Shown here in pieces: positions 32,987 to 46,162 of a DNA stretch of 64,000 nt. The translations under genes were made by a program, and so were the position numbers. Below the pieces are notes generated by a model that was given only the letters and a program-made list of their open reading frames with translations, made no database searches and was not told the DNA's origin. The first letter of the stretch is position 1; the number at the start of each line of letters is the position of its first letter. This DNA comes from Zopfochytrium polystomum (lineage: Eukaryota; Chytridiomycota; Chytridiomycetes; Chytridiales; Chytridiaceae), in assembly GCA_025765615.1 (NCBI GenBank), contig JAIVFJ010000227.1:1-64000 (forward strand), in the 5' to 3' direction.

Positions 32987-34310
32987 ATGCCATTCAGCTT
33001 GGTTAACAACGGCGCCTTGGACGTCGGGTGCTTCAACCTCACCTCGTCGGCGACCTGTCTGCAGTGGGTTGCCGCGATGCAGCCGCTGGCGCTGCCCAAT
33101 ATGGCCGCCGTCCTCGTCGATCTGGGATCCTCCGCACTCCAGATCAACTCGGTTGCGTCCTTCGACTCGGCCATCGAGACCCTCAGATTCACAGACAACT
33201 GGGCGTCGCTCTTCGGATGCTCGGGCCTCTCGTCCATCCCCGCTTCCCGCCCCTTCCCCGTGCGCTTTGCAGAGTCGTACGCCTGCGCCTCCACCCTCTC
33301 CAACGTCGTCCGCGGATCGTCGGCGGCGTTCCCTCAATGCGTCATGGGATCCGGCGGCGCCGTCAAGGTGCGATCGCTGTGCAAGGAGACCTGCGTGGCG
33401 TTTGCCACTTCCTTCGCTGCGCTGCGAAACGAGAACGGAACCGCCAATGCCAACTGCCAGTCCGACGGCGACGCAGGAACGCAGGCGGTGCAGTCCTTCC
33501 AGACACAGAGCCTTGTCTTCAGCGATCTGTGCAAAATTCTAAAGAGCTCCAACGATCCCGTTGCCGACGGCGATCTTCCTTGCGTGAAAATGTCCCTGAG
33601 AGACTTTGTTTCGTGCGGTACGTCGTCATCTCCGTCGCATTTTCCGACGTAGTCCACGATTCCTTCTGAAGGGCTTTTTCTTTTACTATCCACAGGATTC
33701 GGAAATAACACAGCAGGCCTTGCTGCGGCGAAAACCTACTGCGACGGGCTCACGAACAAAGACACCTGCTGCTCCTACCTCGGCGCATCCGTCGAGGCAG
33801 CAAACGTAGCGCTCGGCGGAACGATCCGCTCCGGCGCCACAGGCAGCGCAAAACCCGGCCGCCGACGCGGGCACCATCATCGGCATCCTCGTGGCCGCAA
33901 TCGTCGCGGTCGGCGCCGCTTTTGGCATCACGTACAAGTACTACCGCACCAAGCGCAACCGCGAGACGCCGGCCGGCTTCGTGGGCTCGAATGGCGGTCC
34001 GGCCGTCGGGCCGGGCGGGAAAGTCCCAAACGGCATCGTCGTCGGCGCCGGCTCGCGCCTGTCGTTTGCTCCGTCAAACAGGCGGTACCAGAACCTGCAG
34101 GAGCTGTCGGGCGGCGGGTCGCAGGCCACCATCACGCCGCCGCGGAAGGCGGCATCCCTGGGCCCGGGGGCGTACGGTAACAGCCCGTCGCCGGCTTCGT
34201 CGAAGCGGCTTGGCCCGAACGCGGCTGGGGACTTCGGCAGTTTTGGAAGCCTTGGCCGGTCGGAGGAGGTGCAAATGGTGCCGCTGGGTGGAGCGCCGAG
34301 GGGTTACTGA
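32987..34310 (+). CDS. Cys-containing single-pass membrane protein, unrecognised
   Basis: Exons are 32987-33617, 33696-33805 and 33843-34310, giving 402 residues with consistent phases. The N-terminal part carries spaced cysteines (GCFNLTSSATCLQW, LFGCSGL, YACAS, FPQCVMG, SLCKETCVAF, CCSYLG), as expected for a disulfide-bonded extracytoplasmic domain. One membrane segment follows, GTIIGILVAAIVAVGAAFGI, with basic stop-transfer residues (KYYRTKRNR) and a Gly/Ser/Pro-rich cytoplasmic tail. The second intron is only 37 nt (33806-33842). It is required to bring the transmembrane segment into frame. No clear signal peptide was found at the chosen ATG, so a short upstream exon may be missing. I do not recognise the family. 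Confidence 0.75.
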
Positions 34311-34879
34311 GGATGCTGCTTCTATAACCTTCACCCTCCTTTTTTCTTTTGGCGGTTATAATATGCTGAATCCTCTTTCTCCACCGTGCCCCGTCCACTT
34401 CCTCGCTATTCCCCTGGATCGCTGCTTGGCTGGTGCCCCCTATCTAGCTTGACCCGGCTTGTTTTCACCGATTTTGCTCCTATGCGTAATCCCGTTGTTC
34501 TTCTCATCCCCGCCATGCCATGACGCCTCTCCTGTTGACAGTTCTTTTCGCTTGCCCTCTTTGCCCCTCACCAGCGTTGTCTTGTTTTTTGTTACGGGCG
34601 TAGTCACTTTTCCCATTTTTCTTCCTCTCTTCCACTTTCCACCTATTTGTTTGATTCACACAGTAAATACAGTAGACAGGTTGAAGGGCAAGGCCGTCGA
34701 AGAAATTCGCAAACCCTCACATTTAAGAAACAGGATCTACAAAACCCCAAGAGGAGGTGCACCAAGTGACTTGTCTCCAGGGGTTTAGTGCCGATATACC
34801 CGTCCCTCGTAAACTCTACTTTACAATCACCCTCACGGGAACTTAGTTCGGGCACATAAATCTTATTATTGTTCAATGT
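34311..34879. other. Convergent spacer, CT-rich
   Basis: Pyrimidine-rich sequence lies between the stops of the membrane protein (+) and the TULIP-like gene (-). A hydrophobic open frame here begins with TTG and follows the CT-rich composition, so it was not called. Confidence 0.6.
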
Positions 34880-35850
34880 CTATAAAGCGTTGGCCTTTGG
34901 CAATCCGTCCACCGCGCCATCCGAATTGACAAAAGCGTCGATCGCAATGTCAAACTGCACGCCTCCATTCCGCGTAATGAAGGGCGAGTCCCGAATGTCC
35001 AACCGCAGAAAGTACGCCACGTTCAGCAGGCCGCCCTTGACGTCCAGGTTGCCGCCGAGCACCGAGTCCAGGCCGTCCTGCAGCGCGGTCTGGATGGGCC
35101 GCGCGAGGGCGCTCTCGAGAGCGCCCTTGACGACGCGTTCCAGCAGGTCGATGGCGACCTCGAGCACGTCGCCCGCAAAGCCTGTCCCGACCTGCGTATC
35201 GAACGAGTCAATGTGCGGCTTGACGTCGTAGACGGCGGTCTTGAGGCGGCCTTCTTGCTGCAGGAAAATAGTCCTTGCCGCAACGTCCAGCTGCGCCGTG
35301 ACGACGACCTTGCCAAACGAAATGCCCATCGCGCGCAGCTCGGTCTCGGCCTGCAGCGCGACGTCGCTGACGTCGACGTTGAGGTGGCCGTCGTCGATCT
35401 TGAGCGTGATGGCGGCGATGTCAAACTTTGTGATGCGGAGCTGCGTGGCCGTCGCCACCTCGGCCTCGCCTAGGAGCGGGATCTTTTTCTTGACGTGCTG
35501 ATCCTCCATGCGCAACGCCAGCGCTTCCGATTTCGCGATGGGACCGATCAGCTTGGCGATTTCGTCAAAGATGTCTTGCGTCAGGGTGACCTTGATGGAA
35601 ACCGGGCCGGGGGCGGGCCGCTTCATTGCTTTTGCCGGCGGCGGGTTGGAGGGCGACGTTGTGGATGCCGCTGGCACGGATGAGCTCGCTGCCGTCATCA
35701 TTGCGACCGAATGGGAACTCTTGACCTCTAGGATGGAAGCGACGGGATGGGGCTTTGGTGGTTGAACGAGAAGAAGCGTGAGCAGCACGACCACGAAGGG
35801 AAAGATGCCGTGAAATATCTTGTAACCGCAGCAGCAACGGTTTGAGGTGG
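34880..35850 (-). CDS. TULIP/BPI-like lipid-binding protein, 5' end unresolved
   Basis: The frame open from about 35880 to 34880 contains a hydrophobic N-terminal segment, IFPFVVVLLTLLLVQ, that can be a signal anchor. It is followed by about 250 residues of alternating amphipathic strands (VSIKVTLTQDIFDEIAKLIG, TQLRITKFDIAAITLKIDDG, HLNVDVSDVALQAETELRAM) and a long amphipathic helix (DVLEVAIDLLERVVKGALES). This is the pattern of BPI/LBP/CETP and SMP-type TULIP domains, which bind lipids in a hydrophobic groove. No in-frame ATG precedes the membrane segment, so the start codon must be in an upstream exon (35890-36600). A 28-bp poly-T tract at about 35898-35925 could be its 3' splice tract. The fold is inferred from pattern only. 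Confidence 0.65.
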
Positions 35851-36802
35851 CGTTCGTGCTAGACAGCTTTGAAGGAACGCGGGATGCAGAAAGTCGTCAA
35901 AAAAAAAAAAAAAAAAAAAAAAAATCAAACGGGAACGCAGGCGGTCACAGATGGCACGGCGATGGACCACGCGTGAGAGTGAGCAGATTGAGAGAGGATA
36001 CGTGTGCGTTGCATATGAACAGGTGGCTGAGGCGCGTGTGGTTTGCGTTTGCAAGCATCGTTGGTGGCTGAGCCTGGGACGACCCGCACACTGGGGACGC
36101 ATGCAATGCACCTTCGAGCACGCTGGATCGCCGAAGAGACAGAGGCTTCGAAGAGAGCCGTGATGGTGGTGTGGAGAGTAGCAAGAGGGTGGTGCGCAAT
36201 CGCGTATGACGCGGTCTCACCTTCGCAAGAGGGCTGCGGGCAGAGGCAGGGCAATGGGGCGAGAGAAACCAGAAACGTTCAAGCTCGCCAACCAATGAAA
36301 CCAATGAAACCAATGAAAAATGGGGCGCCACTCTGTACCACCCGGAAAAGCCACACCGAAAAGCGCACCCGATCCGAGAGCAAGAGTATGTGAAGGGAGC
36401 AACAACGCCCCGAAACTCTCCCGCCCACGCCCCCCACTTCGCGTACCTTGCAATGCGTCCTCCACCTACCCCAATGTGCGCGCGGTTCTTGGCTGAGTAA
36501 ACGGCAAGGCAGAAGCAGAGTGGCAGCCCCGACAACAGGCAAATCACCCTTGCCCTTGTCAGCACGACAAGCAGGACAGACAGATAGATCAATCCATTAT
36601 TATATAATACAGCGAATCAGATTTTTTGCTTCGAGATCGTGTCGGTGGGTTCGGTTCTCTTTCGCCTCCTTCGCTTCGCGCCCTCCCTGCTCTCCAACTG
36701 ATGCAGCGGGCTGCCATGGAAGCAAACCTGTGGCGGTCGTCTTGAGCGGGGGCGCCCGACCCTGCTGCTGTCTTTGGTCCTTTGCCCTTCAATGTCCTCG
36801 CG
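35851..36802. other. Spacer with poly-A tract
   Basis: This region contains the A-run at about 35898-35925 and a threefold imperfect repeat of AACCAATGA near 36290-36318. The missing first exon of the TULIP-like gene and the leader of the protease gene probably lie here. No independent gene is supported. Confidence 0.5.
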
Positions 36803-39411
<2,609 letters not shown>

Positions 39412-39816
39412 TTGACTCCGTTTTTTTTAGTTGTAATGAACGTTCTTTTTGCGGGATTCCCGCAAATTCCAAATCCTTGTCAATTGTTTGGAAACTGTGA
39501 AACAGAGGTGAGCACGATCACACTGCAAGATCGATCTGTGCGGCGAGCGACCATGACCCTTCAGTTCACCAACTCCTGGCATTGGTTCGCCCATGTTTGG
39601 CATCGCACCCGTCGTTTTTATGAATGACTGGCGGCAGTGGTTCATCGGGAGGAACCTCCAATTGTTATTGTGGCTTGTTGTTTACAGCGAGACTGGGCGA
39701 CCGACAGTACCTGTCGAATTCAAGTTCTTTAACTTTGCACCCATCTCACCCCACTCTTCACATTCTATTTTGCCACGATCGATCTCAGACCGTTCAATTC
39801 GAAAACCTCTGTACAG
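39412..39816. other. Spacer upstream of TMA7
   Basis: About 400 bp between the protease stop and the TMA7 start. It contains no supported coding sequence. It must hold the poly(A) site of the protease gene and the TMA7 promoter. Confidence 0.6.
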
Positions 39817-40325
39817 ATGAGCGGCCGGCAGGTAGATGTCGTTTCTAGCTGACTTCGCTGCGCTGACAATACAATCCCTCCGCTACCGTTGGCATCTTCA
39901 ACATAATAGGGTGGGAAGGCGAAGCCTTTGAAGGCGCCAAAGAAGAAGGAGGTTTGTTTACCAGGACCCTTGAGCTGTACAACTGCATTCTGAACCATGA
40001 GTTCACCCACTTGACTTGCAGGCTGATCTTGATGAGGTAACCAGTTTTTTTCTGCATGTAGCCTTCTAATGTTATCCTGATCATCTCCATTAGGATGATC
40101 TTGCTTTCAAGGCCAAGCAGAAGGCAGAGGCTGCAAAGTTGAAAGAGCTGGCTGCTAAGGTGGGATGGTTGCCCACGGTTTCTAGTCATTCTTTGCAGGG
40201 CTAGCTCACATGATCGTTTAGGCGTCCGGCAAGGGACCACTCGTTGGAGGAGGTATCAAGGTATGTGCAGCATATCTGCCAACGTCTGGCTCATGCGTGT
40301 GCGCTCGCAGAAATCAGGAAAATAA
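39817..40325 (+). CDS. TMA7: Translation machinery-associated protein 7
   Basis: Small ribosome-associated protein (human TMA7/CCDC72). It is split into six exons: 39817-39831, 39910-39951, 40022-40036, 40094-40159, 40222-40260 and 40311-40325, giving 63 residues. All introns are phase 0 with GT...AG ends. Joined, they read MSGRQ, GGKAKPLKAPKKKE, ADLDE, DDLAFKAKQKAEAAKLKELA AK, ASGKGPLVGGGIK and KSGK. This reproduces the whole family pattern, including the invariant GPLVGGGIKKSGK end. Three exons are only 15 nt, so simple open-frame searches miss the gene. It converges on family member B, with 68 bp between stops. Confidence 0.96.
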
Positions 40326-40393
40326 AGTCGGGGATTCGCATCTCGTCACCATATGTATTGCTTTGGGTTGAGGAAGTGAAGAGAGCAGATATT

Positions 40394-41132
40394 TTAGTGC
40401 CCATCAGAGTGAAACTTGAGCAGTGGTTTGAAGACAGCCATTTGCTTTAGTCTCAACGACGAAGACGGTGCCATCAATGTGAAGCCATTTTTTCTGGAGA
40501 TGTCATTTAATCTGTCCGACACCCACGCGAAGGAGCTTCCGACTTCAATCATTTGGGGTCCGCTGGTTTCCGGAACGATCCCACTGCTCTCCATCACGAG
40601 CGCTAGTATTAAGCACCCAATAGCAGTCATTTCGTACCATCTCCCCGTAAAAAATGAGTCTATAGCTTCATCGCCGATGGTCTTGAGGAGCGGGACAGAC
40701 CACACATCCATGTGCTGTCGCCGAAGGAGAACGAGCTGATCGCGATCGCGCGTGAAGGCGCGCCACGCCCGCTGGATCTTTGGCCGCATCGCGGGGAGGG
40801 CCTCGATAAGGGAGCCAACATGTTCGTGGACAAAGGCCACCGTGTCGTTTACAGCCTCGCGGAACAGAGGCAGCTGCATGCGCGGATGGGCTTCTATCAT
40901 GTCTGCCCAGAGCACCAGGCGCTCCGCCGTGGAATGCGTTTCTGGTGGCGCGTAGAACTGAAGGTCTTCGCCGTAGTCGAGGCCGCGGCAGGGGCAAGGG
41001 AGGATCCGCTGGCCGCAGTTGAAGCAGGCGAGTCGTCCCCGCAGGATCGACTGGTACATGCGAGGGCGCGCGGACATCACTTGGGAAAGCGAGAAGAGGG
41101 TTGGCATGAGGGTTACCAATCAGGCGTCTCAT
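40394..41132 (-). CDS. Unrecognised protein, family member B (paralogue of 3631-4951)
   Basis: The model is exon 1 41132-41117, a 37-nt intron 41116-41080 and exon 2 41079-40394, giving 233 residues. An alternative is a start at 41107 or 41079 without the small exon. C24, C27, C34 and C36 have exactly the spacing of member A (C-x2-C-x6-C-x-C), followed by EDLQFY where A has RDLQYL. After about 100 mostly helical residues comes IGDEAIDSFFTGRW (140-153), matching IGNDAVDSFCSGRW in A. A shared end with RLKQMAVFKPL (A: RWVDRLAVFRPL) follows. The low-complexity N-terminal region of A is absent. A TMITAIGCLILALVM-like stretch is hydrophobic, but its alignment in A is not clearly a membrane span. 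The function is unknown. The start is 78 bp from the divergent BRAT1-like gene. Confidence 0.75.
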
Positions 41133-41210
41133 CTCTGCATGTTGCACACCTTTGGCTGGATTCGATGAAAGGAGTTTGATCTGCTCCGCAACTTCGTTTC
41201 CAAACTCCGA

Positions 41211-44200
41211 ATGGCCGAACGTGTCACGCCGACGACGAGCTCAGACGAGCAGGACGAGCGGGAGCGCCTCGCAATGGTCGTCGCCGGATTGGCTGCACTG
41301 GATCCGGTTCGTTCTGTTTAAAACAATTGCTTGGCAACGGCCGATCCATCCGGCTCAATTTGGCTTTCCCTCCGCGTTGCGATGTCTAGCGTATCGTTGA
41401 CCCGTCGCGACACGAAAAGATTCTGTCCTTTTTGCGCGAAGCCGCAAGGAGGGGTCCTGCTGTATTAGATTACATCGTGGACGACCTGCAAGCAATAAGC
41501 GTAATTGAAGTGAGAAAAGACCCCTAACATTTCCTTCGAGTCAAATGTTTCTCGATGCTTTTGTTTTTCGTTAAGCCGTTCTGTTCTTACAGAGGTGCTT
41601 AACAAAAAATCCCGATCACAGAGTGCATTCTCTTGCATACCGATTTCTCGGTGCGATCACGAATTCTCCTGGCGCCAGCAATCGTTGAGCTGATTGTCCG
41701 TACTTTTCCTTTCAAACCTGTAGGGGAGCTCGTCAAGCTGTGCCCCAGAGTCTTTGAAAACGTCGTATCCCACCATCCCGAAATTCTTGACCGCCTATTG
41801 AACTCACTTTCCTCACAAAGTTTCGAGACATCATCGCCTCTCCGATTTGGATGCTTAATGGCGCTGCATCTTTTGCTGGAGTCTCCTACAGCAGTGAGAT
41901 GGTAGCGAACGCTTGGTTGCCTGCACGTAACATGTAACATGAACGATTTGGCCAGGCTTTTGAACAGCAACAAAGTTGTCGATATTGTGACAGAAGCTCT
42001 GAACGACTCTACCATTTACGTAAGGCTTGCTTAAAGATGAAACTTTATTGTTCATCCCCCACCGTAGGTGTCCACAGCAGCAGCCAGCCTTCTGGTTGCG
42101 GTCATCGCCCATCAAAGCGAACAAATTCCCAACGGAAGCATCCTTGCAATCGACAGGGTCGACGACGAACTCGCACGACATCAGCTTTCGGCACAAGTTC
42201 TTATTTGCGGCCGGCTGCAAGCTGTCTTTGAAGAGCGACTGTCGCCCGACGGCGATTTCGATCGGAAAATGGCGGTGCTGGAGTTGATTTGGAAATTGAT
42301 TGTTTCGAATAATTCGAACGCAGATGCGTTTATAAAATGCACAGATCTGGTTCGTGCTCATCTACCATTCGTAGACATGGTTTATGATTCACATTACAGG
42401 TGCGTTTGTCGGGTGAGCTCTTGTACGACGAAGACAGGTTGGTCAGATCCAAAGTCCTCGACATATTGCGGCTTGTCGTGTCGACAAGCCGGAGTCCCTT
42501 CGCCTTGCTTGCGGGATCAGCCTCCTTTGCTGATCAAGTTTGCGAAGAAAGTGAAGCCCTAATACGCTATGTTGTTGCGCATTTCATACGTCCTGCTCTC
42601 GTCGGTTCCGTGGAATCCATGCACCTTCCGCAAATCTTGCACATGCTGAGTTCTATGGACCTATTTTCTCGTATCACCGGCCGCTTCAACGATTCTGCCG
42701 CATCTAGCGCGGTGCTTCGGCTGCACGCCTCGTTTCTCGCTGCTTTCAACACCACCAACAATGAGTCGTCTTGGCTGAGTGATGATTCTGACAACGACCG
42801 CAAGGCGATGCTGAATGATTTCCGTGAACTGGAGACTGCGTGGTCGATGTGGGTGGGTAACGGCAGCAGCAGCATCTTACGAAATATCGGCAGAATGCTC
42901 TAGAATTCTTAACTACAAAAACCACAGTGCTCTCGCTGGCGAAGCCGCATCGGACGATCAATGGTACGATGCGTTCGGCCGATAATTGACGGGTTGTACG
43001 AGATGTCCACGCAGAAGCCGACTCTGATATCATCGGCAGTAAGTTCTCTGTCCATCGCTGCCACCTTCCGTCGCTGCCCATCTTGCCCTCCCCAACTTTG
43101 CTCCAGCGTTTGCTGCTCTTTCCCGCTCTTAATTTTTTACGTGCAAGCTCCCACCAGGCATTCTGAGAGCGCTGCAGGCGTTGCTTCACCGCTCCGACCT
43201 GTTTGAGGACGCCACTACATCACAAAAAGCGTGTGATCTGTTCACCTTGGTCGCGTCGTCTGCAGGATCGGGCGGCGTGATTGGCGAGGTAAGCCCACCC
43301 AGCCCTCCTTGCTTTCATTCTTTCCTGTCGGCCGAACCAGACGCTGTGACACTTTAGCGCCACTTTTGTGAACACGCAGGCGTTCGACTATTTGGTCAAG
43401 GCGCTCGGCCAGTGGAATGACAACAACCGCCGGTATCAAGCCCTTTGCAAGGCGACACAGTCTCTGGTTTGTACGGCCAAGAAAGGGCTTATCGGCAGGC
43501 GGGTGAGTCTTTGCCCATCCTCCCAGCTCAAGCACAAACTGTATTCACACGCTTTTTTTACTGCAGCGATTAGAATCTCTGTTTGATGTCGTCGATGGTA
43601 ACTTGTACTCGCCTCGGTGGGACATACGAGAGGGAACCGTCCAGTTAATTTCGGATTTGTTCAGAGCCTTTGAGGACGGTGGCATGGTTAGCTTGACCTT
43701 TTCTTGCGGGTTAACACTGACGTCCCTGGACCCCAAGGATGGGAATGAATTGGAATGGAACAAGCAAGAAACGGCAGCGCTTCTTCTCAAACGGTTTCAG
43801 GACTCGGAACCCGCCGTAAGAACCGCAGCACTGACTTGCTTTCACGTGAGAACCGATCTGCGAGCAAGTCATTGACAACTCCCTGAACATGTCTTTCTGT
43901 ATACGAGATTCTAATTAGCTCCCTACATTTGCTATCGTTCGACAACAGGAGTGCAGCTCCCTCAGGTCGGCCGCCGTCTCGGAGGTCGTGTCGGCGGCCA
44001 TTTCCGTGAGTTGCGGCGATCCGGAGGCAATGGTGCGACGCGCTGCGGCCGACGTCCTCGTTGTGACGCTGAACGCTTGCACTGTCACTGTCAAACGCAT
44101 CAGGCCGTCGTTGCAGTCCACGGACAGCCCCACTCCAATACGCCTTGCGGCGATTGTGCAGTGTTGCGAAGACGTGGACGTCCCGTCAAAGTTGAGGTGC

Positions 44201-45084
44201 GTCGCTTTTTCTTTGAATGCTGTGACGAGTCATTTCCCTTCCGGCACCTTTATAACACTCGCTACCCCTCCCCCCACATAGCCAGCGTGTCTTGACCGAC
44301 TTGCTCGCGGACAACGACTGGGAGGTCCAAGTCCGCGCGGTGCGCCTGCTAGGTGGCCTCATGCGGGTCGCCGGCTCCAGTGGTCGTTCCTTCGCCGAGG
44401 CAGAGCCCAGCGAGACTGCAGCCGATCCCGATGCGACAGCAGCAGTGCCAGGCGACCAATGCGCAAAGTGCGGACGCTCCCTTCGCAATTGTTTCGTCGA
44501 CATGGGCGGCGAGTCGATGCTTCTGACTGCGGTAGGGCCATGCAATTTTCTGTTCTTTCGTCCTTGCAGGAAAAAGTGCTGACCAGCTTTCGGCTTTCTC
44601 CCCCGCATCGGGAACTCCTCCCAACCCACCCCTCCCTGTGTCCGCCTCGCGTCTCATTGCCCAACAGCTATCGGACGCCAGCCGCGTCGTCCGGCGCGAA
44701 GCCTTCCTCCTCCTCTCCGCTGCCCGCGACGGCGCGGCCACCACCGCACCCGCTTACCCCCCGTATCTACAGGCGGGGGCGGCACATTCCGCGCCAAGCA
44801 GCGCAAAACGAAAGCACCCGAGCAGCGCCGGAGTCGATGGCGACGACGTCGATGCGGTGCTGTCGGCGCGTCTTCTGGGCGTGGATCTTTCGGCTGCGGA
44901 CCGGGGCTCGCGGCCGGAGCGGCTGTACGAGGAGGCGCTGGACGTCGACAAGGCGCTGATTCAGGGCAGCGGCAGCGGCGGGCCCATCGGCGAGCCTGTT
45001 CCTGGGAGGTCGGTGCTGGACGAGGAGCGTGAGGAGGACGAGGAGGACGAGGCGGAGCCTCACATGGATTGCTATGACTGCTGA
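41211..45084 (+). CDS. BRAT1-like HEAT-repeat protein ending in MDCYDC
   Basis: The gene has many exons. Those placed are 41211-41306, 41390-41509, 41593-41683, 41724-41901, 41956-42019, 42068-42349, 42400-42852, 42928-43038 (frame uncertain), about 43158-43288, 43380-43502, 43567-43845, 43949-44196, 44282-44531 and 44668-45084. The product is a HEAT/ARM solenoid, for example SPLRFGCLMALHLLLE, DEDRLVRSKVLDILRLV, SEPAVRTAALTCFH, NDWEVQVRAVRLLGGLM and DASRVVRREAFLLLSAARDG. An acidic C-terminal tail ends MDCYDC. The HE AT layout and a Cys/Tyr-containing extreme C terminus suggest BRAT1, whose tail is reported to insert into the INTS11 nuclease site of the Integrator complex. The homology is inferred, and another HEAT protein is possible. 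The joint near 42990-43000 seems to need a frame change. Confidence 0.6.
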
Positions 45085-46162
45085 GGTTGGTGTGAAGAGG
45101 GAAGTGCGGCTGTCGGGAAATGTCTGGAGATCGCCGCAAACGTTGTTGGCGTCGACAGTTTGCTCTATCGATATTCTACAATACAAGACGGCAAACTGGA
45201 CAACAACAACATGAAAAAATGCAGCACTTGCACGTTGAATGTTATATGCTTATCATAGTCGCCACGTTAGGCATTGCAGTTGGTGTTGTCCCTGAGTCAG
45301 GGACAACACCAACTGCACGTTTTGTCATCGGCGTGTGGGCTAGCATACAAAACCTCTCTTGCTATGTATAGAATATAAGCAAGATACAAATAAAAACACG
45401 CACGTCCCCACATTCCCGACCTTCTTCCCTTCGATTCACCAGCGCATATCGCCAAAAGCAGTCATCGTCGTCGCAGGTTTCGGTCCCGGCATCAGAAGGG
45501 GCGTCCGCCATCCACTTTACCCAAAAACGAGAGGCCTTGACCGTCGCACTCTGGGCACGGACAGTGTCGAAGCTGCTCGAGGCTGACAAGGGTTACGATC
45601 TTTCGCTTTTCCTTCCAGCTCCCCACGGGGAGCGATAACCGCCTTTTTGGTCCCGCCAGCTGAAGAATGAACTGACGCAACGCTGTTGGTAACGGCAGCT
45701 ACGATAACGTCACAAAATCTGTGCGGAATGCGCTTCCACGACTTGTTGTGGGATGCACGAACATTTGAAATACGTACTCCTAAATTGAACATGAATACCA
45801 AGAGTTCGGAATGCAATTGCTTTGTTTTTTTTTTGGCCAGGGGGTGAACCCCGCTGGCAAGAGAGTGCAAATGTCGAGACATTCAAAAAACAAGAGTCCA
45901 ATATGAACTACGAGACCAGATGACAACAAGAACAAGGAAAGAGAAGCGAAAACAAAAAACTAAACTGGTTGAGAGAATCGATAGTGAGAGTCGATGGTAA
46001 GAAAATATTGTTTGAATAAGGGGCCAACAAAATCGAAGGGAGCAAGTATTGGGGAGGAGAGGAGCAGAGGAAGAGAGAGGGAGCAGGAAAAACTTACGGC
46101 TTGCAGAAACTGACCAGGCCCCGCGAAAAATAGTCTAGGGCGGGCCGACGAAGGAAGGTAAT
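45085..46162. other. Spacer with long hairpin
   Basis: Convergent region between the BRAT1-like gene (+) and low-complexity gene 1 (-). It contains the inverted repeat at 45275-45317 and an AATAAA at about 45388. A minus-strand frame near 45550-45490 includes CPCPECDGQG, but no gene could be built around it. Confidence 0.6.
45275..45317. repeat. Near-perfect 21-bp inverted repeat with 1-nt loop
   Basis: The left arm (45275-45295) begins TGCAGTTGGTG and ends GTCCCTGA. The right arm (45297-45317) is its exact reverse complement. One G separates the arms. It lies 191 bp past the stop of the BRAT1-like gene. It could be a hairpin in the 3' UTR, a small-RNA precursor stem, a remnant of a mobile-element end, or an assembly artefact at a palindrome. 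Confidence 0.9.

Noticed and set aside
34459..34788. Hydrophobic plus-strand frame resembling a membrane protein
   Set aside because: Begins with TTG and follows CT-rich spacer composition; no conserved motif.
45490..45690. CPCPECDGQG on the minus strand as a DnaJ-type zinc finger
   Set aside because: Only one CxxC-type motif, no J-domain or second knuckle, and no gene model around it.
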